The notes: generated by a model not told the origin, from the letters alone. Positions 51,504 to 60,252 are shown, counted from the first letter of the stretch. The stretch is 64,000 bases of DNA from [Clostridium] citroniae WAL-17108 (GCF_000233455.1 NZ_JH376420.1:820941-884940); one strand, 5' to 3'. A program made the numbers and translations.

Positions 51504-52283
51504 TTATCGAATTGTAAATCCGCCATCTACCACCAGATCTTCACCGGTAATCATGTTGGATTCATTACAAGATAAGAACAAAATTGCCGCCGCAATTTCA
51601 TCCACCTCTGCAAACCGATGGGCTGGGATCGCCTTGATCATGTCATCCTTCACCTTCCCCTGCCAAGCCCGGTCCCCCATATAGGTACGGACTACTGTTG
51701 GCGCCACACCATTGACATTAATACCAAACTCAGCCCATTCCAAGGCCATTACTTTAATCATTCCAACCAAGGCCGCCTTACTCATGGTATATCCCACATG
51801 TTTATCAATGGCAATGAAATCTGCCTGAGAAGTGACACATACAATTTTTCCGCCTTTTCCCTGCTTGATCATAGTCTTTCCAACCTTCTGAGTCAAACGG
51901 AACACGCTGAATGCATTTACATTCATCTGATTTTCAACCAACGCAAAATCAATATCTTCCGCGTTATCCAAATCCACCCGGCCCGCAACATTGGCTAATA
52001 TATTAATCTCACCAAAAGTTTCAATTGCAGTTTCGACCACACGGTCAACTTCTTCCGGTTTTGTCAAGTCACACTGGATACCAATCGCTTGAGTATGGTA
52101 TTCCTCTGCAATCCTCGCAGCTACCTCGCTCACAGTATCCTTCATATCTGCTAAAACCAGTTTAACTCCCTTAGATGCATACATGCGGGCAGTTGCCTCT
52201 CCAATCCCCCCTGCTCCACCAGTTACAATTGCGGTTTTGCCATTCAGCTTAAACTCTCCCGTTGCTTTTTCATACTGAATCAT
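51504..52283 (-). CDS. short-chain dehydrogenase/reductase (probable polyol dehydrogenase)
   Basis: A 259-residue classical SDR: NAD(P) motif VTGGAGGIGEA (about residues 20-30), NVAGRVD in place of NNAG, catalytic Ser-Tyr-Lys as CVTSQADFIAIDKHVGYTMSKAAL (YTMSK), and a C-terminal LSCNESNMITGEDLVVDGGF. D43-type acidic residue after the second strand (VLADMKD) favours NAD over NADP. The first gene of the operon; it likely oxidises a polyol to a ketose. Confidence 0.9.
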   Translation of the reverse strand: MIQYEKATGEFKLNGKTAIVTGGAGGIGEATARMYASKGVKLVLADMKDTVSEVAARIAEEYHTQAIGIQCDLTKPEEVDRVVETAIETFGEINILANVAGRVDLDNAEDIDFALVENQMNVNAFSVFRLTQKVGKTMIKQGKGGKIVCVTSQADFIAIDKHVGYTMSKAALVGMIKVMALEWAEFGINVNGVAPTVVRTYMGDRAWQGKVKDDMIKAIPAHRFAEVDEIAAAILFLSCNESNMITGEDLVVDGGFTIR

Positions 52284-52316
52284 ACTAAAATCTCCTTCCT
52301 TCTTATAAATTATTTA

Positions 52317-52357
52317 TTGAATGGTTTAATTATATTTCTAAACCGTTCAATTGTAAA
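52317..52357 (-). promoter_or_regulatory. promoter and LacI-type operator of the SDR-transketolase-kinase operon
   Basis: Inverted repeat TTGAATGGTTTA (52317-52328) and TAAACCGTTCAA (52339-52350), one mismatch. On the minus strand TTTACA (52357-52352), a 17-base spacer and TATAAT (52334-52329) give a promoter with its -10 inside the palindrome, just as at 48062-48095. Confidence 0.8.
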
Positions 52358-52474
52358 TTGATATTATTTATAAATATCTCATGCTTTATTTGTGCATTTT
52401 GTACTATTTATTGCCTCTTTATTTGTTATTCTTTTAACATCCAGTGTTTTAGAATGTACTACTTTCCCAATTGC

Positions 52475-52494
52475 GTTTAGTCATCTAACTAAAC
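52475..52494. promoter_or_regulatory. third LacI-type operator, upstream of the LacI gene
   Basis: Palindrome GTTTAGT-N6-ACTAAAC, about 25 bases upstream of the -35 of the regulator gene. It shares TTTAG...CTAAA half-sites with the two operon operators. Confidence 0.65.
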
Positions 52495-52518
52495 TATTTA
52501 TTTTATTTAGTTATTCCA

Positions 52519-52547
52519 TTGACATTCTTTCATAAAAAATTTATAAT
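52519..52547 (+). promoter_or_regulatory. consensus promoter of the LacI-type regulator gene
   Basis: TTGACA (52519-52524), 17-base spacer, TATAAT (52542-52547): a perfect sigma-A promoter 36 bases before the ATG. Confidence 0.85.
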
Positions 52548-52582
52548 AGAACCACGAAATCTTTTAAAATAGGAGTCAGCAT

Positions 52583-53614
52583 ATGACAAATAGGGAGTTA
52601 GCACGTCAACTGAATATATCTCCAGCCGCATTATCATTAATTGTGAATCACAAATCCGGTGTTTCCGATACAACACGTGAGCGGGTGATCAGGCAGCTGG
52701 AGGAATTGGGATATTCCCATTTAATCAAGCAGCCGCAAACCATAATTGCGGAAAATAATCTTTGTTTTGTCATATATAAACGTCATGGCAAAATACTAAA
52801 CCAACATCCGTTCTTTCTTCTGCTGACTGAAAGTATCGAAAGCCATGCCAGGGAATATGGGTATCATATACTATTGACCACAGTAGATAAGAAAAGTCCT
52901 ATCGATAATCAAATAGAAAATTTAAATCAGATGAATGCCAAAGGCTTCATTATTTTTGCTACAGAGATGTTAGATGATGATATTGATTGTTTTAAAAAAT
53001 TAAAGCAGCCTTATGTTGCAATTGATAATGATTTCACGCATCTGAATATAAATACTGTATCCATCAATAATAGCATGGGAACTTTTCAGGCGATTGACCA
53101 TTTGTATCAAATGGGACATCGGCATATCGGATATCTTCAAAGTAATGTTTTCATTAGCAGCTTCGGCGAGAGGACGCGCGGATACCAGGATGCTATGAAA
53201 CACTTTAACCTTGAACTAGATTCCAGTTTTATTTTTAAAGTCCAGTATACAGAAGAGGGCAGTTATCAGGATTTTAAACATTATCTCAATAGTTCCTCAA
53301 AGCTTCCCACTGCCTTTGTAACAGATGATGACACCATGGCTACCGGCGTGATGAGAGCATTATTAGAAAAAGGGATACGCATTCCTGAGGATATTTCCAT
53401 TGTTGGCTTTAATGACCGCCCAATTTGTGAGCTTTCTTCACCCAAACTCACATCTGTCAATGTTCCCCGCCATTCCTTCGGAGCAGAAGCAGTAGATTGT
53501 ATCCTTTCTCTGATAGAAAAGGGCGATAATGGTAAACCACGGGGACGTTCTATTAAAATACGTATTGGAACGCAGTTGATCAAACGAGAGTCAGTACAGG
53601 ATTTGAATCGATAA
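52583..53614 (+). CDS. LacI family transcriptional regulator
   Basis: A 343-residue LacI-type repressor: N-terminal helix-turn-helix (MTNRELARQLNISPAALSLIVNHKSGVSDTTRERV) with hinge, then a sugar-binding-protein-like effector domain (GFIIFATEMLDDDIDCF, HRHIGYLQSN, TAFVTDDDTMATGVMRAL, SIVGFNDRPICELSSPKLTSV). AGGAG lies 7 bases upstream. Divergent from the SDR-transketolase-kinase operon. It probably represses both operons until the imported sugar, or its phosphate, appears. Confidence 0.94.
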   Translation: MTNRELARQLNISPAALSLIVNHKSGVSDTTRERVIRQLEELGYSHLIKQPQTIIAENNLCFVIYKRHGKILNQHPFFLLLTESIESHAREYGYHILLTTVDKKSPIDNQIENLNQMNAKGFIIFATEMLDDDIDCFKKLKQPYVAIDNDFTHLNINTVSINNSMGTFQAIDHLYQMGHRHIGYLQSNVFISSFGERTRGYQDAMKHFNLELDSSFIFKVQYTEEGSYQDFKHYLNSSSKLPTAFVTDDDTMATGVMRALLEKGIRIPEDISIVGFNDRPICELSSPKLTSVNVPRHSFGAEAVDCILSLIEKGDNGKPRGRSIKIRIGTQLIKRESVQDLNR

Positions 53615-53655
53615 AGTATATCTAAAAATCGGGAAAATATTATGATAGCAAAACC

Positions 53656-53698
53656 AAAGAGGCCTTCTACAAAAATCGTAGAAAGCCTCTTTATTTTT
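53656..53698 (+). terminator. strong terminator after the LacI gene
   Basis: A 15-base stem (53656-53670 with 53678-53692; AAAGAGGC and GCCTCTTT outer arms) followed by ATTTTT. A-rich on the left, so it may also act on the minus strand. Confidence 0.85.
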
Positions 53699-53756
53699 AA
53701 CACTATCACTGGTTATGGAGACATTGGGCCGTATCATTGATCATTTGGTGTCCCGA

Positions 53757-53785
53757 CTTAAAAATCCTCCTAGAGCCCGGAGATT
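53757..53785 (-). terminator. possible terminator of the carbamate kinase operon
   Basis: Minus strand AATCTCC ... GGAGGATT with a bulge, followed by TTTAA. Weak but in the expected place, 70 bases after the carbamate kinase stop. Confidence 0.4.
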
Positions 53786-53855
53786 CTTAACAGAAATCTC
53801 CCCGCAACCATCCGGCACCAACCAAAAAGGCGTCCACCCCCACCCCCGCATGACC

Positions 53856-54797
53856 TTACGCGAACGTGATCACGGTCCCGGTCTTACACTCCAGGGCCTC
53901 CAATGCCTTATCCAGACTGGTGATGATTGCTTTTTTCTGCGGGTTCTGGCGTACAAACTTCATACATGCCTCTACCTTGGGAAGCATACTTCCCGGGGCA
54001 AACTGCCCTTCCTCCACATACCGGGCCGCCTCCTTCAAGCTCATCTTGTCCAGGCTCCTCTGATCCGGCTTGCCCCAGTTCACAGCAACCTTTTCCACCT
54101 CGGTCAGGATCATCATGATATCCGCATCCACCTGCTCTGCCAGAAGTTCCGCCGCAAAATCCTTATCGATCACGGCAGCCACTCCTTCCAGCGTTCCGTC
54201 AGGGTTCTCAACTACCGGGATGCCGCCTCCTCCGCAGGAAACCACGATCGTAGATTTCCAAAGGTTCTTGATCGCATCGATCTCCACGATCTTCCGGGGA
54301 GTGGGGGAGGCGACCACTCTGCGCCATCCCCTTCCCGCGTCCTCTTTCATGGCGTATCCCTTTTCCTGCATCAGCTGCTTTGCCTCCTCCTCTGTGTAAA
54401 AAGGACCGATGGGTTTTGTAGGGTTTTCAAAGGCCTTATCGTCTTTGTCAACCACAAGCTGCGTGGCAACGGTCACAACCGGACAGTGCTTGTTCCTGAC
54501 ACTGAGCGCATACTTTAATGCCTGCTGAATATGGTATCCGATGTAGCCCTGGCTCATGGCGCCGCACACATCAAAGGGCATGGCAGGCGTCACATCCCTG
54601 GCAGCCTCAAAGGCCAGAAGGATCCTGCCCACCTGGGGGCCGTTGCCATGGACAATACTCATCTCATAGCCCTGTGCACTGATTTCAGCCAGTCTCTCGC
54701 AGGTATGCCTTACCACCTCCAGCTGTCCCTCTGAGGTGGGCTTACTGTTCTTGGACTGAAGGGCGTTTCCGCCCAGGGCGATTACTATTTTTGACAT
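53856..54797 (-). CDS. arcC: carbamate kinase
   Basis: A 313-residue carbamate kinase: IVIALGGNALQ at the start, VHGNGPQVGRILLA, VVSCGGGGIPVVE, DKDFAAELLAEQVDADIMMILTEV. It converts carbamoyl phosphate and ADP to ATP, ammonia and CO2, the energy-yielding last step of arginine- or agmatine-deiminase-type pathways. It follows the deiminase gene by 18 bases and closes the operon that starts with the YfcC or the dehydrogenase gene. AGAGGTGAG precedes its ATG. Confidence 0.95.
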   Translation of the reverse strand: MSKIVIALGGNALQSKNSKPTSEGQLEVVRHTCERLAEISAQGYEMSIVHGNGPQVGRILLAFEAARDVTPAMPFDVCGAMSQGYIGYHIQQALKYALSVRNKHCPVVTVATQLVVDKDDKAFENPTKPIGPFYTEEEAKQLMQEKGYAMKEDAGRGWRRVVASPTPRKIVEIDAIKNLWKSTIVVSCGGGGIPVVENPDGTLEGVAAVIDKDFAAELLAEQVDADIMMILTEVEKVAVNWGKPDQRSLDKMSLKEAARYVEEGQFAPGSMLPKVEACMKFVRQNPQKKAIITSLDKALEALECKTGTVITFA

Positions 54798-54815
54798 GAT
54801 CTCACCTCTTTAGTC

Positions 54816-56096
54816 TCATTCGCCCTGCTTGGACGCCCTTCCCACATTCTTTGTGGCGCAGTGCACACCGCCGCCGCGGATGTTCAGGGCCGTACTTACA
54901 AATGGCACGATCTTTCTGTCCGGGAATACCTCCTGCAGGACGGCAAGGGCCTGCTTATCCCGTTCCCTGATGCTTTCCGGCCTGCCCTCCTCCCAGTAAT
55001 TCTGCGCGATCACAATATTGTTGAGAATCAGGAAATTGACGTAGCTTAAGGCGGGCTGCATGATCATATCTCCTGTGGGCATGGGGGTCCCGTCATCCAG
55101 GAAGTCATTTCCTTCCCCATAACGGCAGGACCATGTATCATTGATCCAGTCGCCCGGTTTGGAATATACATAGAAGGGCTCCGGCGCAGGCATGCGCACG
55201 ATCTTATATGGATTACCTTCCGCGTCCGTTGCATTTTTCAGGACCTCGTATGCGGCATCGCATCGCTCTTTTGTAATGCGGTGTGAATTCAGATTGGCAG
55301 CCTCCTCCTCTGTGATCTCGGTGAGAAGAATGGTATTTGGTCCCACAAATCTGGCAAACTCGTCCATATGGCCATTGGCGGAAGATGAACGGTAAACCGG
55401 TTCCCCGTCCACATAATCCAGCACTCCCGAGGTGGTAAGTTCATCGTCAAAGACACCTTTCTCCAGCCAGAGTACTTTCTTTAAGTTAAACAGCCTCTTT
55501 AACTCCTCCTCCACTTCCTCTGTGGACATATGGGGATTTCTCTTGGTCACTTCGGTGTCCCGCAATGCCATCAGCACGCCGTTTCCGTTGAATTCCTTAT
55601 CCCCGCCTTCTGTGATCAATGTGGAATTGAGGAAATCCCTGCAGCCGATCTCAAGGGCGAGATGGGGAGCAAATTTTGCGCACAGGGTGGAGGTCACACT
55701 GTCAATGGTGCTCTGTCCGTACATGTTAAACCTTGGGTTGGTCAGGAGACGGTGCCCTTTGTCATCCACCATAATGTCGGGGCCGTAATCCCTTGTCCAG
55801 TTGCTGCCGTCCGGATAAGTGGTGATCACAACCTGCTCAATATCCACATCTTCCTCTGCCAATGCCTTTTTGCAGCTTTCCACACGCGCCTGATCCGGGC
55901 AGTTCACGTACACGGTCACGCCCTCCGCCTGCTCCACCATGATCTTGATCAGCTGTGCAAATGCTTTGTGCAGACTGTATCCTTTAATGCACTCCGCCAT
56001 TGCCGGCCATCCCAGGATCACATATTCCTGTGGCTCAAATTCTCCCGGTACGCGAAAATCACTGTAATCCAATCCTCTGTATTTTAATATGTCCAT
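54816..56096 (-). CDS. agmatine-deiminase-family guanidino hydrolase, substrate motif altered
   Basis: A 426-residue member of the peptidylarginine/agmatine deiminase fold, longer than the usual 365-380. Catalytic residues are intact: WTRDYGPD (100-107), EGGDKEFNG (163-171), NGHMDEF (H243, D245) and Cys413 in GGGVHCATK. The agmatine-binding WPERTDNW motif of known enzymes is LGWPAMAECIKG here (29-39), and 10 extra residues precede the catalytic His. It would convert a guanidino compound to a ureido compound plus ammonia. Agmatine is the default guess, but the changes argue for another substrate. GAGGAGG lies 8 bases upstream. Confidence 0.85.
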   Translation of the reverse strand: MDILKYRGLDYSDFRVPGEFEPQEYVILGWPAMAECIKGYSLHKAFAQLIKIMVEQAEGVTVYVNCPDQARVESCKKALAEEDVDIEQVVITTYPDGSNWTRDYGPDIMVDDKGHRLLTNPRFNMYGQSTIDSVTSTLCAKFAPHLALEIGCRDFLNSTLITEGGDKEFNGNGVLMALRDTEVTKRNPHMSTEEVEEELKRLFNLKKVLWLEKGVFDDELTTSGVLDYVDGEPVYRSSSANGHMDEFARFVGPNTILLTEITEEEAANLNSHRITKERCDAAYEVLKNATDAEGNPYKIVRMPAPEPFYVYSKPGDWINDTWSCRYGEGNDFLDDGTPMPTGDMIMQPALSYVNFLILNNIVIAQNYWEEGRPESIRERDKQALAVLQEVFPDRKIVPFVSTALNIRGGGVHCATKNVGRASKQGE

Positions 56097-56110
56097 AACC
56101 GATTCCTCCT

Positions 56111-57232
56111 CTATCTCTCACCTAACACTGCTTTTATAACAGCCTTAATGGTATGTTTTCTGTTTCCTGCTTCCTGGAAAATGTATGCTGCGTTCTGCTC
56201 AAAGACTTCATCCGTCACTTCCATTCCGCCCTTAAGGAACTCACGCAGATCCGGGTCCTCGATCACGGACAGCAGCTTCTGTCCTGATGCATGGTCCATA
56301 TTATGGGTGGAGGGCAGCATGTGGATTACAATACAATCCGGATTTTCCGTGCGCTCCAACAGTTCCCTGTTCACCTGGTAGGGGCGGAAACGCACGATTC
56401 CCGGAAGCCATGTCTCAACAGGATCTGTGAAAAATCCCCAGTTCTCTGTTGTGATCACATCCACGCCCTTGATGGCATTGATATCATCTGTTTCAATAAA
56501 TTTGCACTGGGGGCTGTATTTCGCAAACAAATCTTCCACGATCTTACGTTTTCTGGCATCCATTTTCGTATCCCAGTTGGGGCTCACCACACCCTCGGGC
56601 ACAAACTTGCGGAAGGTAGCCTTCTCTGCCGCTGTCAGTCCCTCTAATGCCTCATCCATTTCCATGTAAGATGTAATGTAAGTAAAGTTCATACCCAGCA
56701 TAGCACACATAACGCCATATGAGAAGGAGTTCACGGCGCCGCCCCGTCCGATAAAGCACAGGGTCTTTCCCTTGTAATTCTCACGTCCCCAGACTTCATC
56801 CAAAGTCATGGCGTCTGCCAGCATCTGAGTGGGGTGCTGATGGTCTGTGTAACCATTGATAATGGGGACTGCGCTGTCCTTTGCCATTTCCAACAGCGTG
56901 CTGTGCTTTGCCCCCCTGTATCCGATGGCGCTGTACATCTCACTGAATACTCTCATGGAATCCTTGATTGTCTCCGTGTTTCCAAAATGGGAATTGGAAA
57001 GGAACGTGGTCCCCATCCCCAGATCATTTGCAGATGTCTCAAATGCACAGCGTGTACGTGTGGAGTTCATCTCAAACAGCAGCAGAAAGTCCTCCCCGAT
57101 ATAGTCCTGATGTTTGATGTGTTCCCTGCTCTCCTTTTTCAGCCGGATCGCCAGGTCCAGAAGATACCGGATCTCCTCCGGTGTAAAATCCTCCAGTGCA
57201 AAAAAGTTTCTTCCTTTTAATGATATTGCCAT
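56111..57232 (-). CDS. ornithine/putrescine carbamoyltransferase family protein with HMLP motif
   Basis: A 373-residue transcarbamylase. The carbamoyl-phosphate site is clear: MNSTRTRCAFE (STRTR 57-61) and HQHPTQMLAD (HPTQ 133-136). The amino-acid side differs from known enzymes: HCLP of ornithine and putrescine enzymes is HMLP (304-307), and the usual SMG/DxxxSMG loop is not recognisable. It should phosphorolyse a ureido compound to an amine and carbamoyl phosphate, feeding carbamate kinase. It is 14 bases before the deiminase gene. Ornithine or putrescine as the product is not secured by the motifs. Confidence 0.85.
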   Translation of the reverse strand: MAISLKGRNFFALEDFTPEEIRYLLDLAIRLKKESREHIKHQDYIGEDFLLLFEMNSTRTRCAFETSANDLGMGTTFLSNSHFGNTETIKDSMRVFSEMYSAIGYRGAKHSTLLEMAKDSAVPIINGYTDHQHPTQMLADAMTLDEVWGRENYKGKTLCFIGRGGAVNSFSYGVMCAMLGMNFTYITSYMEMDEALEGLTAAEKATFRKFVPEGVVSPNWDTKMDARKRKIVEDLFAKYSPQCKFIETDDINAIKGVDVITTENWGFFTDPVETWLPGIVRFRPYQVNRELLERTENPDCIVIHMLPSTHNMDHASGQKLLSVIEDPDLREFLKGGMEVTDEVFEQNAAYIFQEAGNRKHTIKAVIKAVLGER

Positions 57233-57301
57233 TTTTTCTTGTCTCCTTTTTTTGTTTCCTTTTATTCCAGTGTTATCTGTACTTTTTCAGTTTTTCTTTG
57301 T

Positions 57302-58300
57302 TTACCGCCGCTTTGTAACCAGTTTGAATACTTGATCCAAATTTCCATTTAGATAATGTACAATGTTCATTGCTGACGTCCGCTCCAGGTCTTCCACCGA
57401 GGAGGTGGAATAAAACGCGGTGTGGGGCGTTATGATGACATCATCCCTTCCAAGGAGGGGGTTCTGTGCGATATGTTCCGGTCTCTCATCCCGGATAGTG
57501 TCAAGGGCGACGCCTTTGATCAGCCCCTCATCAAGGGCCTGCTTAAGATCTGCTTCCACCACCGAAGCGCCCCTGCCCGCATTTATGAAATAAGGATGTT
57601 TTCTCATCCTGCGGAATGCGTCTATGTTAAAGAGATCGTGATTTCCCTCTGTCAGGCTCATGTGATTTGAGATCACATCCGCCTCCTCATATATATCCTC
57701 CGGGGAGTCCGCCAGCTTTACCCCAAAATCTTCCGCATATGTGGGACTTACATATCTGTCATAGGCCATGACATCCATTCCCAGGGCCTGTGCACGCAGA
57801 GCAACCGCTGTCCCGATCTTTCCAAGGCCAAAGATGCCCAGTGTCATATTCTTGAGCCTTTTATTAGGCTCCACGATCTGATAATCCCAGTTGTGGTCAC
57901 GTTCCAGCGCATGCATGTAATGTTTCAGGTTTTTAACCAGTGCAAGCATGACACAGATCGTATGCTCCGCAACGTCAATGGTGCAGTACTCCCCCACAGG
58001 GCACACTCCAATATGACGGCGGTTTGCCTCGGCCAGATCCACCTTGTCATAACCGGTTGCATTGATGGATATCACCTTCAGGCCGGGGGCATGGTCCATG
58101 GCCTCTGCATCCATCTCAATAAAACCGGTGAGCAGGGCGTCCGCCCCGGAAAGCCTTTCATAAAACTCATCCCGCTTTTCATCCGTGTACTCGTATACTT
58201 CCACCTCACACTCCTCCCCCAGCCCGTCCTTTAAGACTTGGGTTTCCAGATCGTGTGTGGGCATTAACAGTTCTGCATAATCTGCAATCAATATCTTCAT
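57302..58300 (-). CDS. D-isomer-specific 2-hydroxyacid dehydrogenase
   Basis: A 332-residue NAD-dependent dehydrogenase: Rossmann motif LGIFGLGKIGTAVALRA (about residues 153-169), catalytic Arg in FINAGRGASVVE, Glu in IRDERPEHI, and His in ITPHTAFYS. It interconverts a 2-oxo acid and a D-2-hydroxy acid. It lies between the YfcC transporter and the carbamoyltransferase, which suggests the guanidino substrate or product bears a 2-hydroxy or 2-oxo acid; this is inference from position. GGAAGGG precedes the ATG. Confidence 0.92.
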   Translation of the reverse strand: MKILIADYAELLMPTHDLETQVLKDGLGEECEVEVYEYTDEKRDEFYERLSGADALLTGFIEMDAEAMDHAPGLKVISINATGYDKVDLAEANRRHIGVCPVGEYCTIDVAEHTICVMLALVKNLKHYMHALERDHNWDYQIVEPNKRLKNMTLGIFGLGKIGTAVALRAQALGMDVMAYDRYVSPTYAEDFGVKLADSPEDIYEEADVISNHMSLTEGNHDLFNIDAFRRMRKHPYFINAGRGASVVEADLKQALDEGLIKGVALDTIRDERPEHIAQNPLLGRDDVIITPHTAFYSTSSVEDLERTSAMNIVHYLNGNLDQVFKLVTKRR

Positions 58301-58324
58301 ATCTTCCCTTCCGGCAATCCTGCC

Positions 58325-59842
58325 TTAACCCATCAGCGTCAGTCCCAGCGCAAATGCCAGACACACCAGGAAGATCACAACCAGCGGTTTCCAGACAGCT
58401 TTGACCCACGACATGTAATCAATCTTTGCGTATTGCGTACAGGTCATGACCGCAATGGAGGTTGGTGTAAACATCTTGGCAATGCCAAGGGCAAAGTTAT
58501 AGATGATGATCATTACATAGGGCGGTACTCCTGCAAATGTGCCAAGGGGCACCATAACCGAGATGGTAGCTCCCGCAAGTCCCGTGGAACTGGGGAGAAA
58601 GCAGGCAAATATCAGATAGATAACAAATGCCAGGATCACAAAGATCACCACCGGCAGGGAGCCGAGCGTCACTTCTGTTGCATGAAGGATGGTGGATGTG
58701 ATATTTCCCGAGGTCATGATCACCTGGATGCCGCGTGCCATGGGAACGATCAGTGCTGTTGACACAAGCTCCGCCGCACCTTTGATGATAATGTTGATGA
58801 TCCTGTCCAGATCATATCCTGCCATAAATCCTGCGATCAGGCACATCACCAGCATAAGGGCTGTCAGTTCCGTAAAGTACCAGTCGCCGAACGCCACCAC
58901 ATTGCTTCCGATCACGGTGCTGATAATGGGAGTTGTGTTGATCCACTCTGCAACGGATGTAAAGAATGTAAAATGTTCGTTGATGGAAGTCCATGGGAAC
59001 AATGCCAGCAGCATGATCACAAAGGTCATGATAAATACGACCACAAGCCCGGTCATATGCTTCACATTGTTTGATGTGCCGCTGTTTTCCTCAGCGTTTC
59101 CAAAAGCTTCCAGATCCTCATTCCGGCGGTAAAACTGCACGGATTTTTCGGGATTGGCCTGAACCTTCTTTGCATAAAGACTGATCAGGGCCGCAACCGT
59201 ACCTGACAGTACAAAGAAGAGGATCAATCTGGGAATGATCCCTTCTCCAAAGGATATTCCCGCAATATCCGAAGCAATGCCCGTGGAAAAGGGGTTGATC
59301 GCCGATGCCGCACATCCGATCTGCGTACCAAATACGGAAATCATCACAACCGTGATTGTATCCATACCCATGGCCAGGAATATTGGCAGGAATAAGGATA
59401 CATAGATGGCGCATTCCTCATATGCCCCCTGGGATGTGCCAAGGAACGACAGGATAAACACCAGAATGGTTATCAGCACATATGGTTTTTCCTGAAATTT
59501 CTTTGCCACGGATGTCAGCGCATATCCGATCACACCTGTCTCTTCCATCATCTTCAGGAAACTTCCGAAAAGCATGATGTAAAGGGAAATGGAGATAGCT
59601 CCGCTCACGGCTCCATTCCCCACCATGCCCGTGATCGGCGCCGTGATCACATCCCACAGTCCCTGGGGATTGGCGGGCAGTTCCCTGTACGTTCCTGCAA
59701 TTGCATAACCGGCTTCATCCAGTTCGTATTCTCCGCCAGGTACAAACCAGGTCAGAAGGGCCATCAGCACAATGACTGCAAATATAACAACATACGAATT
59801 CAGGCCCTTCTTTTCCTTTTTCTTCTTTTGGGTTCCTCCCAT
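58325..59842 (-). CDS. YfcC family transporter (DcuC/arginine-ornithine antiporter-like)
   Basis: A 505-residue membrane protein with about twelve spans: a basic start (QKKKKEKKGLNSYVVIFAVIVLMALLTWFVPGGEYE) typical of the YfcC/YfcC-like C4-dicarboxylate carrier family (PF03606), a GTSQGAYEEC motif and NPFSTGIASDIAGI. It likely brings in the substrate of the guanidino pathway, possibly in exchange for its amine product. First gene after the terminator at 59992-60024, so it probably starts the pathway transcript. GGAAGGTGA precedes its ATG. Confidence 0.88.
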   Translation of the reverse strand: MGGTQKKKKEKKGLNSYVVIFAVIVLMALLTWFVPGGEYELDEAGYAIAGTYRELPANPQGLWDVITAPITGMVGNGAVSGAISISLYIMLFGSFLKMMEETGVIGYALTSVAKKFQEKPYVLITILVFILSFLGTSQGAYEECAIYVSLFLPIFLAMGMDTITVVMISVFGTQIGCAASAINPFSTGIASDIAGISFGEGIIPRLILFFVLSGTVAALISLYAKKVQANPEKSVQFYRRNEDLEAFGNAEENSGTSNNVKHMTGLVVVFIMTFVIMLLALFPWTSINEHFTFFTSVAEWINTTPIISTVIGSNVVAFGDWYFTELTALMLVMCLIAGFMAGYDLDRIINIIIKGAAELVSTALIVPMARGIQVIMTSGNITSTILHATEVTLGSLPVVIFVILAFVIYLIFACFLPSSTGLAGATISVMVPLGTFAGVPPYVMIIIYNFALGIAKMFTPTSIAVMTCTQYAKIDYMSWVKAVWKPLVVIFLVCLAFALGLTLMG

Positions 59843-59966
59843 TTTTAATTCACCTTCCTCTTCTTTTTGTTTGCATTTTCCAGTACTGCATTGCGTGATT
59901 TTATTTTAGGGGAAATGGATCCGGAAATACATTGGTCGGACATACAAAGTCACGATCAAAAGAATG

Positions 59967-59979
59967 TATGAATCACCAA
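59967..59979. promoter_or_regulatory. TATGAATCACCAA motif, copy 1 (YfcC promoter gap)
   Basis: This exact 13-base motif lies in the 149 bases between the upstream terminator and the YfcC start codon. It is found again at 61741-61753 and may be a binding site for the PucR regulator. Confidence 0.55.
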
Positions 59980-59991
59980 CGTGAAAATATC

Positions 59992-60024
59992 AAAAAAATG
60001 AGACTGTCAAGGCAACAGTCCCAT
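59992..60024 (-). terminator. terminator after the small membrane protein gene
   Basis: Arms ATGAGACTGT (59998-60007) and ACAGTCCCAT (60015-60024), one mismatch, with a 7-T run on the minus strand. It separates the YjiH operon from the YfcC operon. Confidence 0.85.
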
Positions 60025-60043
60025 TCTATATACTCATACAGAT

Positions 60044-60235
60044 TCATTCCCCAGGCGGCGCGGATCTGGTATTAAGCCACCACAATAACAGCACCAGCAG
60101 CACAATCCTGCCCAGGTCAAATATAACGCTTTGCAAGCTACCCTGTCCGTAAAATACCATCCGAACGGCGGCGTACACCATATAAAGGATCAGAACAATT
60201 TTTAAAAGTTTCCATCTGGATTCTCTTTTTATCAT
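60044..60235 (-). CDS. small membrane protein (63 residues), unknown function
   Basis: A 63-residue protein with a basic start (MIKRESRWK), two hydrophobic helices (residues 10-28 and 36-56) and a short polar tail. It follows the YjiH gene by 17 bases and shares its terminator. I do not recognise a family. Its position fits an accessory subunit of the transporter. GGTGAGG lies 11 bases upstream. Confidence 0.6.
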   Translation of the reverse strand: MIKRESRWKLLKIVLILYMVYAAVRMVFYGQGSLQSVIFDLGRIVLLVLLLWWLNTRSAPPGE

Positions 60236-60252
60236 ACTATCTATAACCTCAC

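Noticed and set aside
56111..57232. YgeW-type knotted carbamoyltransferase of purine catabolism
   Set aside because: The sequence lacks the YgeW features I remember (long insertion before HPTQ, WHCTEEMM and HCLPADIS motifs).
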